DNA of 64,000 bases from Notospermus geniculatus (GCA_002633025.1 NMRB01000051.1:404696-468695), one strand, 5' to 3'. Counted from the stretch's first letter, positions 9,201 through 17,627 are shown. Notes: generated by a model from the letters alone, not told the origin. Program-made: numbers and translations.

Positions 9201-11518
9201 GGGTTATGATATTCCCCAAGCTCCTCGCCGCGTGGCGTTTCCAGTAGCCTACTGGTGGTTTCTCCAACTGAATAGTGCCTGAGGAAGACCCCGGTTGGGG
9301 TCGAAAATTTTCGAAATTTTGGAAGTTGACTTCCTATTTATTATTATTTATGTTAGGCATGGGTAATTTCAGTGTTTTTAACAAAACCATTCGGTTACTG
9401 TTCGTTTCAGTCTTGTGCGCATCATCCGTATGTGGTGGCAAGTGTGTAAGATCTGGTCGGTGCAAGAAGCCTTTCAGACGAGTGAAATCGCGTAAATGTT
9501 CATGCCCAAGAGGTTACACATGCTGCCAAGGTATTTACGTATATTTTATTTCATATTTCATAACTATAAGAGCATTTTAGAAACCAAAAAATGCCCAGTG
9601 AAAAAAGACCTGTTTCCCGCAGAGTGTGACTAAAATTACCCCATCTTGTTTTACTTTACTACATGCACATGTATATATTGGTAGTTATATTTTTATTCCT
9701 ATTGTATTGAAACAGACCACTAACTAACCCACAAAGTGGTGAAGTTATGACTTGCCGAATGATAGTTTTTTTCCATGTCAGTCAGGGAAATGTACTTAAA
9801 AGAAACGTTTCCAAATTCTTATACTAGAATCCGAATACGGAGCTGTGGGCGTCCAAATTGGGACGTCAAAAGTTGGTTACATGAAAGAACATCGGCTAAT
9901 ACATGACTTCTGCTGAGAAACAGAGAATTACTAAAAAACACAACCACAAAAATACAAAGTAATGCCGTTGTAAAATGAGGAAGAGGCAGTGCTGCTATAA
10001 TGTGGTACATGTAACTTTAAAAAAACCCGAATGTTCATTTTTCATATCCCGATTTCCATTTCAAGTTTTTGGCGTCCGAATTCTTAGCCTTGACGGTTCC
10101 AAATTCAGACTCGGAGTCTGAAATCAGAATCGGTGCGATTAGATGTCTCTATCTTTTTAAAATGACATTTCCCTGACTGATATTGCGAATGTTATCCTCC
10201 CAAAGTTTTTCAGGGGCTTAAAACTGTGTTTGTTTTTCTTAGGACCATGCCCGTTCAAACCTTGCGTGCCACGAAGATGGTGTACTCCTGCCGTTTTCGG
10301 AAGACCATACCCATCATTTGAATGCAAGAAGAAACCGGGCTACGTTTGCTGCGCAGGTACGTTTGAGCAGAGGTTTCCATTTTATGTCCTAAATGGAGCT
10401 ACTGTGTGACTGTTGTTGGTGTCTTTAAAAAGAGGATTATTCCCCTCATGAACTGTAATTTTAAATGCCCTTCTAAAAAGGCAGTGAGGGGAATGAATGA
10501 CAGGTCTTAAAATAGCTTTCACGGAATAAATAACCATTTCCCTTTTGTTTAAAAGTAAACAAGAAGAGGTTTAGGTCAGGGAAGGAGTAATTGTATTCCG
10601 TATTGGAAATATAAATAGTTATTCTTGATGATTGACAGGCATTAGGCCACGCCAGTGGGGGGGGGGGAGGGCGAAGAAGAGTAATGCCATAAGGTGCAGA
10701 GACTCTCTGACGGATAATCTGTTTGTTGTCCATTCACAGGAACATGTCCGTGTCCGTATCCATGTCGAAGCGTGCAAAAATGTGGCAAGTTGCGTGGTAT
10801 CAGGATTGCATCTACGAACTGTAAGAATGGACGCATCTGCTGCAAAACACGTAAGTATACAATATTCATCGACTACTGATACGATTTGTATCATTTCTGA
10901 CTTTTCAGTCTGATTCAATTACGAGCTATTCCTCATCACTACATGAGTATTCTCGCATATTTTTATTCCATTTCGCTTTTACAGCCACAGTATCACTCAA
11001 ATGACAAGAGACAACAATCTCAAGTGTCCTTCAGCTCACTGCGTGTCTTACTAAATAATGACTTTGGTCTCTGTGAAATATCACCCCATCGCCCCATTGA
11101 TCCTCATCATTACATGAGTATTCCTGAATATTTTTATTCCATTTTGCTTTGTTTACAGCCCGTCTAGTATGGAAACACCTTCCGAACACTCAAGTGTACG
11201 GCGGGAAATATTATCCGCCAGCAAAAACTGTTGCTGCCTGTAAACAGGCATGTGCTGTAAAGGTGCGCTTCTGCTTGGCGATCGACTGGGTCAAATCCGC
11301 GAAACAATGTTACACATACAGTAACCTCAAGGGAAGGAAACTGAAGAACAAGAAAGTGGACCGCTATGAGCTAGGTAAAAAAACTCACTTATGGTAATAC
11401 TATAACCTAATCCCTCGTTGAACAATCAATCCCGACTTCCCTGTAAATTCCATCAGGACCAAGGCCTTGCATCGAGACTATGATCTCGAGTAAGGATATT
11501 TCGACAGTCATTTTTTGA
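164..11518 (+). CDS. Multi-module cysteine-rich protein gene with alternating A/B Cys modules and PAN-like 3' exon (5' end outside window)
   Basis: Not a family I can name. Twenty-one exons are supported: 164-280, 419-538, 1120-1233, 1896-2006, 2385-2498, 2801-2911, 3024-3146, 3273-3389, 3692-3808, 3996-4103, 4461-4619, 5572-5688, 6832-6945, 7223-7333, 7825-7938, 8460-8567, 8894-9010, 9411-9530, 10243-10356, 10740-10850 and 11159-11374, with a doubtful last exon at 11457-11518. Each is flanked by AG and GT, most often GTAAGT. Every exon enters and leaves in phase 1, so any subset splices in frame. The visible exons encode 851 codons. The first 18 alternate between type A and type B modules, each normally with eight Cys ending C-x-C-x5-CC. 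Linkers are about three residues, so the protein should be a rod of disulfide-bonded beads rich in Lys and Arg. Cys content suggests secretion, but no signal peptide is visible because the start is upstream. Exon structure is well supported; function is unknown. Confidence 0.85.
419..538 (+). CDS. Cys-rich exon 2 (type B module)
   Basis: 40 codons, phase 1-1. Cys spacing is C-x4-C-x3-C-x5-C-x11-C-x-C-x5-CC. Type B differs from type A by a shorter second-to-third Cys gap (x3) and a long x10-11 loop before the CxC. Acceptor ttctctag, donor GTGAGT. Very basic: many Arg and Lys in the loops. Confidence 0.85.
590..895. repeat. Foldback element with internal degenerate CCTAAC repeat
   Basis: The outer arms contain gcgaacttttttttcctaa on the left and its inverse near 870-890, plus cattacga / tcgtaatg. 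Between about 660 and 785 lies a run of imperfect CCTAAT/CCCTAAC units resembling the TTAGGG telomere repeat. It sits in the intron between exons 2 and 3 of the Cys-rich gene. Probably a MITE with a simple-repeat core. Confidence 0.6.
1120..1233 (+). CDS. Cys-rich exon 3 (type A module)
   Basis: 38 codons between acceptor ttttttccag and donor GTAAGT. Spacing C-x2-C-x5-C-x6-C-x7-C-x-C-x5-CC. Starts with the P-T-C motif shared by most later type A exons. No in-frame start codon is needed because it is internal. The 581-base intron before it holds a foldback repeat. Confidence 0.85.
1896..2006 (+). CDS. Cys-rich exon 4 (type B module)
   Basis: 37 codons between acceptor ctttttttcag and donor GTAATT. 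Spacing C-x2-C-x3-C-x4-C-x11-C-x-C-x5-CC. The Phe-Phe-Cys start and the Asn-Lys-His-Cys-Asn-Cys stretch repeat the pattern seen in exon 2. Confidence 0.83.
2225..2365 (-). mobile_element. tRNA-derived SINE fragment
   Basis: On the minus strand, gtggtgcaatgg resembles a Pol III A box and gagttcgattccc a B box, spaced as in a tRNA head. A short hairpin (ggaagtata-atacttcc) follows. It is intronic, just upstream of exon 5. Confidence 0.6.
2385..2498 (+). CDS. Cys-rich exon 5 (type A module)
   Basis: 38 codons between acceptor cttccacttcag and donor GTAAGT. Spacing C-x2-C-x5-C-x5-C-x9-C-x-C-x4-CC. It is the only module with x4 rather than x5 before the CC pair. A SINE-like tRNA-derived fragment ends about 25 bases upstream. 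Confidence 0.83.
2635..2722. repeat. Short palindromic MITE
   Basis: The centre cccttcggtttactc pairs with gagtaaaccgaaggg, and the flanks (gcagttgtgtacc / ggtacaaaactgc) pair imperfectly. It lies in the intron before exon 6. Confidence 0.65.
2801..2911 (+). CDS. Cys-rich exon 6 (type B module)
   Basis: 37 codons between acceptor ttttgttttcag and donor GTAATT. Spacing C-x2-C-x3-C-x5-C-x10-C-x-C-x5-CC. The C-terminal Pro-Arg-Gly-Tyr-x-Cys-Cys is shared with exons 12 and 18 (P-x-G-Y), pointing to a common origin. Confidence 0.85.
3024..3146 (+). CDS. Cys-rich exon 7 (type A module)
   Basis: 41 codons between acceptor catgttttcag and donor GTAAGT. Spacing C-x4-C-x5-C-x6-C-x8-C-x-C-x5-CC. The intron before it is only 112 bases, the shortest but one in the array. 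Confidence 0.84.
3273..3389 (+). CDS. Cys-rich exon 8 (type B module)
   Basis: 39 codons between acceptor ttccatttcag and donor GTAAGG. Spacing C-x5-C-x3-C-x3-C-x11-C-x-C-x5-CC. His-rich near the first Cys pair. The exon ends Cys-Cys-Ile rather than the usual Cys-Cys-Lys. Confidence 0.84.
3692..3808 (+). CDS. Cys-rich exon 9 (type A module)
   Basis: 39 codons between acceptor acctttacag and donor GTAAGT. Spacing C-x3-C-x5-C-x6-C-x7-C-x-C-x5-CC. Starts Ile-Gly-Arg-Cys where other A modules have x-P-T-C. Confidence 0.84.
3996..4103 (+). CDS. Cys-rich exon 10 (type B module)
   Basis: 36 codons, one of the two shortest modules, between acceptor attattttacag and donor GTAAGT. Spacing C-x2-C-x3-C-x3-C-x11-C-x-C-x5-CC. 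Confidence 0.84.
4461..4619 (+). CDS. Cys-rich exon 11 (enlarged type A module, 10 Cys)
   Basis: 53 codons, against 38-41 for other A modules. Spacing C-x3-C-x5-C-x5-C-x8-C-x4-C-x8-C-x-C-x5-CC. The 12-15 extra residues sit in the loop before the CxC and bring two additional Cys, so a fifth disulfide is likely. Acceptor ttttcctttcag and donor GTAAGT are both strong. Confidence 0.83.
5074..5223. mobile_element. MITE with TAA target duplication
   Basis: Terminal inverted repeats agcctagtttatacttcgac / gtcgaagtataaactaggct are flanked by TAA at 5071-5073 and 5224-5226. A three-base T-rich duplication is typical of PIF/Harbinger-type transposons. The core is also palindromic (cgcacgatcaaaatct / agattttgatcgcgcg). 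Confidence 0.75.
5572..5688 (+). CDS. Cys-rich exon 12 (type B module)
   Basis: 39 codons between acceptor attaatttcag and donor GTGAGT. Spacing C-x4-C-x3-C-x4-C-x11-C-x-C-x5-CC. The 952-base intron before it contains a 150-bp MITE (5074-5223). Confidence 0.84.
5733..6119. mobile_element. MITE with cagggtgtct termini
   Basis: Starts cagggtgtctacaag and ends tatagacaccctg. Just inside both ends are repeated copies of gtcttaaaaagtcttaaatttgg. Intronic, between exons 12 and 13 of the Cys-rich gene. Confidence 0.7.
6832..6945 (+). CDS. Cys-rich exon 13 (type A module)
   Basis: 38 codons between acceptor ttaccttccag and donor GTAAGT. Spacing C-x2-C-x4-C-x6-C-x8-C-x-C-x5-CC. Its tail (G-C-P-A-H-Q-x-C-C) closely matches exon 11, so these two A modules are probably close relatives. 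Confidence 0.84.
7223..7333 (+). CDS. Cys-rich exon 14 (type B module)
   Basis: 37 codons between acceptor tttgctttcag and donor GTAAGT. Spacing C-x3-C-x3-C-x3-C-x11-C-x-C-x5-CC. Confidence 0.84.
7825..7938 (+). CDS. Cys-rich exon 15 (type A module)
   Basis: 38 codons between acceptor tcgtctttcag and donor GTAAGT. Spacing C-x2-C-x4-C-x6-C-x8-C-x-C-x5-CC, the same as exon 13. Confidence 0.84.
8318..8439. mobile_element. MITE, tagggaggttt family
   Basis: Inverted ends tagggaggtttcgcaag / cttgcaaaacctccctaa, with a second inner pair of arms (acaacgtttttctattg / caatagataaacgtcgt). Related ends occur at 20211, 62519 and 63187. Confidence 0.7.
8460..8567 (+). CDS. Cys-rich exon 16 (type B module with an odd ninth Cys)
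   Basis: 36 codons between acceptor ctcatctag and donor GTAAGT. Spacing C-x2-C-x2-CC-x3-C-x11-C-x-C-x5-CC, giving nine Cys. The extra Cys lies next to the third conserved one, so one Cys may be free or may bridge to another chain. A 122-bp MITE (8318-8439) ends 20 bases before the exon. Confidence 0.83.
8894..9010 (+). CDS. Cys-rich exon 17 (type A module)
   Basis: 39 codons between acceptor ttttcctttaag and donor GTAAGT. Spacing C-x3-C-x4-C-x6-C-x8-C-x-C-x5-CC. The acceptor ends AAG rather than the usual CAG or TAG. Confidence 0.82.
9281..9336. repeat. Half copy of a palindromic repeat
   Basis: The stretch ggttggggtcgaaaattt...ggaagttga is the same as one arm of the complete palindrome at 15222-15304. 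Confidence 0.6.
9411..9530 (+). CDS. Cys-rich exon 18 (type B module, last of the alternating array)
   Basis: 40 codons between acceptor ttcgtttcag and donor GTATTT. Spacing C-x4-C-x3-C-x5-C-x11-C-x-C-x5-CC. Position four lacks the Cys-Pro found in other B modules (Cys-Lys-Lys-Pro instead). Confidence 0.84.
10243..10356 (+). CDS. Cys-rich exon 19 (divergent six-Cys module)
   Basis: 38 codons between acceptor tgtttttcttag and donor GTACGT, phase 1-1. Spacing C-x4-C-x5-C-x13-C-x7-CC. The CxC pair of the A and B modules is missing, and a Trp precedes the third Cys. It ends P-G-Y-V-C-C, so it is still related. Confidence 0.8.
10740..10850 (+). CDS. Cys-rich exon 20 (divergent seven-Cys module)
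   Basis: 37 codons between acceptor ccattcacag and donor GTAAGT, phase 1-1. Spacing C-x-C-x3-C-x5-C-x12-C-x5-CC. It opens Gly-Thr-Cys-Pro, echoing Gly-Pro-Cys-Pro in exon 19. Confidence 0.8.
11159..11374 (+). CDS. PAN/apple-like exon of the Cys-rich gene
   Basis: 72 codons, phase 1-1, between acceptor ctttgtttacag and donor GTAAAA. The sequence has A-A-C-K-Q-A-C, then R-F-C-L-A-I-D-W, then K-Q-C-Y-T-Y. This C-x3-C...C-x-A-x-D/E-W...C arrangement is typical of PAN/apple-type domains, which bind proteins or carbohydrates outside cells. It is short for a complete PAN domain, so this may be a partial or minimal version. Domain call by eye. Confidence 0.7.
11457..11518 (+). CDS. Possible terminal exon of the Cys-rich gene, disrupted by a transposon
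   Basis: After a weak acceptor (ttccatcag) the phase-1 reading frame starts Gly-Pro-Arg-Pro-Cys, like exons 19 and 20, and runs to a TGA at 11516. The last ten codons lie inside a transposon that starts at 11488. Removing the element and one copy of its 8-bp target duplication would leave a frame open somewhat further into the flank before another stop. The phase fits, but no other evidence shows this exon is used. Confidence 0.4.
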
Positions 11519-12062
11519 CAGTCAGCAGTCAACAGTCAACAGTCATTTTTGTGAAATATGGTGGCACCCAACATCAGAAACAAAGAAATAAAAGGAACAG
11601 TTGGAAAAAAATCCCTGAATATTACTATTCAATCCTGTGTTACGAGTCTGCATGTAAATGGCACACTTTCTAGGAGACAGACAATCCTGGATCTTTGATA
11701 AGGAATTGAGGGCAGGCCATGTAGGTGAAGAAGAGTATTCGTCAATCTGTGTCTGTCATGCCTCTGTTGTGACTCCCCCTTGTATAGGCCTACACGTCAT
11801 GTACTTTGCCCTTACAGGACACCATAAGAGCAGCCAGTTCCTCAACTCCGAACTTCCTTTCTGTCGTTTTGCCATTAGTAAAAAAATGTTCAGGGCACCA
11901 GAATAATCAATCTGAAAAGCACCAATGCTGTCAGATATGGTCTTTATTGTTGTTTGAATCATATTCTATTAAGTATTTAGCAAAACTGTCATGGTTCCTA
12001 AAATGACTGTTGACTGCTGACTGTTGACTGTTGAAAAAATGACTGTCGAAATATCCTTACTC
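11488..12062. mobile_element. 575-bp non-autonomous transposon with 8-bp target duplication
   Basis: Starts gagtaaggatatttcgacag and ends with its inverse, ctgtcgaaatatccttactc. The inverted repeats run about 65 bp and include several ACAGTCAACAGTC units. The flanks are the direct repeat ATGATCTC at 11480-11487 and 12063-12070. An 8-bp duplication suits hAT-like or related elements. No transposase ORF. It cuts the predicted last exon of the Cys-rich gene. Confidence 0.85.
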
Positions 12063-12070
12063 ATGATCTC

Positions 12071-15000
12071 TGTCAAATGTTCATCACCCATCCGCCTCCA
12101 TTGCAAGTTGGCCAGAAAATGATACACATAGACTACACAGGTTTAAAGAGAGCTGACCTAGCAAGTCAACATGAAAAAAAACTCCAGCAGTGTAACGTAT
12201 GTCAACAGATTGGCAGCGAAACACCACAATTATTACACAGGCCGTTATGGACATAAGTTTTTCCACACCTGATATTTCAAATATTACAGGGCCAATTTTA
12301 ATACAGTTCGTTCCACACGAAAGTACATCTTTCATGTGCACATCTTGTTGGTCATATTATTTCTGCATCAGAATTTTGGAAATATCGTAATTATGTAGGC
12401 TACATTGTAATAGGAAAAACCCCTAAAAATCGGAAGCTTTTTATGTAGTTTTTTGTGACTTTTGCTGCAATTTTGATAGAGTGGAACTTTCTAAGGGTTT
12501 TGGGCTGTGTTTCATCAAAATATGTTTAGTGGCTGCTGAGATATTTGAGATTATCAAAATTCTGATGAAGGCCTAACGTCATTCTTTGCGGTTATAACCG
12601 CACATATTTCTGAAACATAAGAAAAGATTGTTTAGTATCAGTGACAACGCATTTGAATAAAAAATACGTTTTTGCGAAGAACTAATATAATCTTTTTTTT
12701 TCCAATTTGAATAGTGCTCCAGTTTTGAGGACTAGGGCATAGGCGCACATGAAAGGTATGTTTGACCTACTGCTTTCCAACAGTTCATCGTCCCGTGAAC
12801 TCCCACCGCAGTTTCGAATCGTTCCCCGTGTTACACTATTAAAGCCCCACAGTATTGAATTTTACGATACTTTCAAAATGTTAGGAGAGAGCACAAAGAG
12901 GTCTCATAGCCTTGTGAAGGTCCCCAAAATACTTGTCTGATACGTACTTCAGAGAATCAAGGCCCAGTTTCCAGTTTTCGAACGCCGAGAAAGCGACCGG
13001 TGTCGGGCCAAGAATGCGTTTTTGTCAACCCTCCGCTGAGTGGGGAGAGAGAAGATCACGAGTGTTGTCAAAAATGGGGATTCGAATATGCCCCAGGAAG
13101 GCGGGGGCACTAACACCTGCTCTATCCATTAAAAGTATGACTGTCTTTCTCTTTCAGGAGAATCCAAACCAGTCGACAAATGAGACGAGAATGAACTGAT
13201 CCATACATTTTAATCATGTTCCAGTAGAGACCAAAGCAATGGCCAGATTTTAGTACAATATTTTTTGTTTCTCCCAAACCGACGGTGGAGTGATTTTACG
13301 TTTCTCACCGATTCTTTTTCATAATAACATTTGCATTGCCAAACACTGAGCAATCATTGGAGATATACTCTCACTTAAGCCTGCCGCAAACGATTGCAAA
13401 TTTGTCTCCTGTAGATGCGGCGTGACGTCATTCTTCAGTCATGTTTGATCTGCGTTGGAGGCAAAAAATCCGTCTCCGCCTCTGTCTGTCTCCGACCACC
13501 GCACACCATGACATTTGCACGTAGGAGGCAAAAATCTCCATAGTTGGAGGCAAAATTGCACTCGTGTGCGGCCTGCTTTATACTCTCACTTATTTTTGCA
13601 CTCAACTCGTGGATAGATCGATGAGACTGTTTTTGGTTTTCTGAACGTGTGTATTACATACATCTTCAATACATTTGTGTGCTTCGTGGTTTTGGTGGTA
13701 GTCCAGCACAAATGTATCGATCAGTAATATGTTGTTCCACTTGATGATTTGAAGCACAAATTAATCGACCAGTAGGTTCCACTTGAGGATTTCACCTTGT
13801 ATTACCATTCTGCATGTGCACACCAGACTCAGACTCAGCTAGGGCTTCATACATGTAACAATGCAAACATGTCAGCTTTAAGTCTAAAACCTTGTCCACA
13901 CTGCAGGCACGGTGCGATGCGAAATTTTTCGCGCCTGATTGTTTCCACTGTGAAGCCTATAGCTGTTCACACTTGCGGTGCGACGCCATGCGGTAAGAAG
14001 GCTTTAATCCTTTGTTCAGATCGCATCGTGCCTGCAGTGTGAACAAGGCTTAAATGTGACACTTAGGCGTATCCTTTGTTCATGTTGTTCAACACAAAAG
14101 ATTATGTATCACACTTTGACTTAAGTATGTATGGACCCAGGTTTTGAATTCGTTTTCGTTGATGTGATTGTGAAATTGAATCGCCCTTAATTCAAATTCC
14201 AAATATAGAGTAGAGCATTTTTCAGTTGCTATCAATGCTGAATTCAGTCCGGAGTAGGCCTACCGTTGAGCCACCAATGCAAATGATATTTGTAGCATCC
14301 GGGGAAAGCATTCAGCTTTTTAAACTTTTTTGATTCACCTTGTCCTACGTAGTCCCAATCTCGCCATTGCAGCATAGGTATACCCCTCCAAGCATTAAAA
14401 ACGCCTCTTCATTAAAAGATAACACTTTCGATTCCAAGTTTCTCCCATTCTGAAATTTTATGTTTTGTTAACATGTCAGAATACATACATGCATCCAGTA
14501 TTGCTGTGCTATGCAATCACTCCGATTCTGTTAAGCGTATTGTAAAGTAACTGTTTTGTGCCTTTTAAATGTCCTTCGTGTTTTACATCAAACTTGCATG
14601 ACATGTACATGTACATGTGAATATAAACTATGTTTGTATTATCTACATGTATTTTTGGTATTAGTATTACATGTACTATTTTCTGAACGAAATCAGTGTA
14701 CAAATGTATCAGCTGATAGATAACATCAAAACTGAATAAAAACTTGTTTCAGAGGCAAAGCACGTCGTCGTTGGTTTTTAAAAAATTTACATGAGTACTT
14801 ACAATGTAGCAATGTAGCACTGACCGAATACTATTATGATGTGCATTTGAGGCCCTTGGAATCAGGTCGTTTCCAACAAAGCATTTCAAGTCACTCCTAC
14901 ATTATAGACCTCCCGAGTGGTGTAACTGACTCTAGTTACATGAACTGCCTCAGAGGTCATGTCCCCGCACTGATTTTGGCTAAAATCTACATCCCTATCT

Positions 15001-15151
15001 TGCCCCCCCCCCCCTCACGCCTTGGTGTTAGACAAATTTCAGTGGCCACCAACGGAGTATTCACTGTATTTATTTACACTCTACAATACCCATTAAATGA
15101 GGACAAGTGTAACAGTAAAGACTCTCCGCTTCTGTTGATCAACGACGGATT
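12071..15151. other. Non-coding stretch with two MITEs
   Basis: No exon or RNA gene recognised. Inverted ends mark one element at about 13375-13580 (aagcctgccgca / gtgcggcctgctt) and another at 13886-14052 (ccttgtccacactgcaggca and its inverse). An AATAAA near 14737 could be a polyadenylation site for the gene upstream, but nothing confirms this. Confidence 0.5.
13886..14052. mobile_element. MITE with ccttgt(c/t)cacactgcaggca ends
   Basis: The left end ccttgtccacactgcaggca is inverted at the right as tgcctgcagtgtgaacaagg. No internal ORF. Confidence 0.7.
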
Positions 15152-16252
15152 AAAGCTGACCTATTTCCATTACCCCAGCACATAGATAATATCATAAAGA
15201 CATGTCTTTATGATAATATATAGGAAGTCAACTTCCAAAATTTCGCAAATTTTCGACCCCAGGTTGGGGTCGAAAATTTGCGAAATTTTGGAAGTTGATT
15301 TCCTACATGTATATATTATCGTTTTGTGTGTCGACTTATGTGCTCTCTCTTTCTTTGGACCCCAGCACATAGAGTGACAAAAATAGAACGTCCAGGTCTT
15401 TCATCAAACACCTCTCTCAGACCACCATCACACCAGATACCACCTAGGTGTCGCTGTCATTCGAATGAAAGCCGTCCAGCTGGAAGGATGGCGAGTGCTC
15501 CGCAGGTCAGTACAAGTATATATATAATGCTGTAGGCATACATAGACAATAGGGTCAAGCCTAGGCCTATACAATGTATTGCATCATGCGTAATTGAAAG
15601 GGCGGATGACGAACCCGACTGAGCTAACCGGATCTAGAGTATTTGGGGTTCAATGAAGGACATCAGGCCCCGTATTCATCATACTTTGACTTAAGTACAC
15701 GTTTATGAATACGGGTCCAGGCCTACAGAGTAGTAGGCTATCACATTTCGTGTCGTGCAGACGGGGTTATGTACTCAGGCGGGTGTTGGTCAATGGAGCA
15801 AAAATGGCGGAAGGGTTAGGAACTTTGTGAGAATGGTATGTAAATTGGATTTTATCTGCCCTTTCGGAGTTCACAAAGTGGTTCACGTTATGCAGGTAAG
15901 TTGGAATATTATCCGTTTTGACATTATCATGTTTATGTTTCGTGTATTCTGTTGTTAGGGAGTGTTGAGGGGCATTTTTCGGTATGCCTAGTTGGCAATT
16001 AGCTGCCTGTAGTTGGATCCACATGTATCATTGTCTAGGCCCGCCTAGGCTTGACCCTATATTGTACAGCAAAGTAGGCCTACAACATTGTATTTGTACT
16101 AACCTGCGGAGCACTCGCCATCCTTCCTGCTCGACGACTTTCATTCGAATGATAGCGACACCTAGGAGGTATTTGGGGAAACGGTGGTCTGAGAGAGGTA
16201 ATTTTTGTCACTCTGTGTGCTAGGGTAATGGAAATACGGGTCAGCTTTAAGG
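15152..16252. mobile_element. 1.1-kb foldback element carrying a nested insertion
   Basis: Long inverted arms: ttaaagctgacctatttcca at the left end and its imperfect inverse at the right, then gcgagtgctccgcaggt / acctgcggagcactcgc and caatagggtcaagcc / ggcttgaccctat. The left arm is interrupted by a second element at about 15187-15373. No recognisable ORF. Confidence 0.7.
15187..15373. mobile_element. Nested palindromic element in the left arm
   Basis: A near-perfect palindrome, 15222-15304, has arms ending cgacccca/tggggtcg. The sequence ccccagcacatag occurs on both sides (15174 and 15361 region) and once only in the uninterrupted right arm, so it is a target duplication of about 13-14 bp. 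Confidence 0.65.
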
Positions 16253-16799
16253 AGAATAGAAACCAATCCCCAGATATTAGAATGCAAAAGTAGGAATATT
16301 TTGTTCCAAAAAAGACATTCTTAGCTGGAGACAGTCTTTCCTTTCACACAGGTATCTGCCAGCTTGTTCAGTATAGGGGAACATTCACAGATGGAGAACA
16401 TTAAGAAACGTAACACCATAGTGGGATTTAGCCAACGTGGCTCGCCTCTCAACATCGAGGCTTGTTCTGTTCCCTTGTTTCACGGCAGATGTCGCTTAGT
16501 CTGGTAGCGTTCGGGGCTTTCCCATTTGGCTTTTCCATGTTTTCCTCTCTCTGACTCATGATCACTCGTCTAAATCAATACTGCAGTACACTTTACTTTC
16601 ACTTGCCATGTACATGTAGAGATGTACGTGATGTAAAATTTAATCGGTATTATATTAAATCTCTGATGTTTGTGGAGCACACAGGTAGGCTATCATCGCG
16701 CTATCCCTTGGAACAACGAAAGGGATGATCGAAGGCCAACGTTTTCCTTCAGCATGATCGCCATGTAACCTAAACCATGTAAACAGACCGTACCTTCGT

Positions 16800-17056
16800 C
16801 AGGTGGCCCGAGCCGTGTCACTAGGGTAAAATCCCGGCGTAAAATGGATGTGTGTGTGTGGGGGGGGGGGGGTACGTACATTTTACCCTAATAGGCTATG
16901 TGACAAAGCTCGGGCCGCCTGTGGCACAGGGACTTTAGGCATGCATTGCAGGGGTGGTGGGTGTGTTACAGAGGTCCAATAACACACACCCGAGTAATGC
17001 CCCCGTATACTAGCGTATACCTTGATACATTAGTATACCGGGGCATTACTCGGGTA
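16800..17056. repeat. Two adjacent palindromes
   Basis: One has arms ggtggcccgagccgtgtcac / gtgacaaagctcgggccgcc around a G run (16800-16920). The other has arms acccgagtaatgcccccgta / taccggggcattactcgggt (16987-17056). The second abuts the duplicated CARD exon block. Confidence 0.65.
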
Positions 17057-17164
17057 AGAAGGATCTGATGAACGTTAGATCTCGCTTCGGTTCTCTCTTA
17101 GAGGCTGTTGTTTCCTCCCTTTCAGAATATTCTACCATAGTTGACAACACGTCTAGGTCGAATT

Positions 17165-17287
17165 ATGGCGCTCACAGTGGACCAGCAGAAGCACAATCTC
17201 ATACAGTATGCTAATGAGCTCGGAAGTAAAGTCCCAGTTGATGAAGTTCTTCGACTGATGGGAACTAAGTTAAAGGACATAGACAGA
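17165..17287 (+). CDS. CARD protein, first coding exon, copy a
   Basis: 41 codons from ATG at 17165 to donor GTGAGT at 17288, phase 0. The 5' untranslated part starts after an acceptor (ccctttcag) at 17125. It encodes the first CARD helices (about residues 5-41). Copy a has Lys-His at residues 9-10 where copy b has Arg-Val. A nearly identical block follows after the N at 17460, so one of the two may be an allele or an assembly duplicate. Confidence 0.7.
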
Positions 17288-17627
17288 GTGAGTAGGCCTA
17301 TAGGCCTATAGGCCTACAATGTGTCCCACAAAGAACTGAACTACAATAATTGACAAAATGGCACTAAAAACGTTCCGTAAGGTGGCTCTGCGATGGTTAA
17401 TACGGATGACTCCACTGGCAGCCTTCCACTGCAGGGCTTTGGTCTCGTTCCTCTTCATANTGGGGGGGGGGGCATTTGCCCCCCTCTCCCTATGCTAGCT
17501 ACGGGCCTGTTACTCGGGTAGATGGATCCGAAGAACGTTAGATCTCGCTTCGGTTCTCTCTTAGAGGCTGTTGTTTCCTCCCTTTCAGAGTATTCTACCA
17601 TAGTTGACAACACGTCTAGGTCGAATT

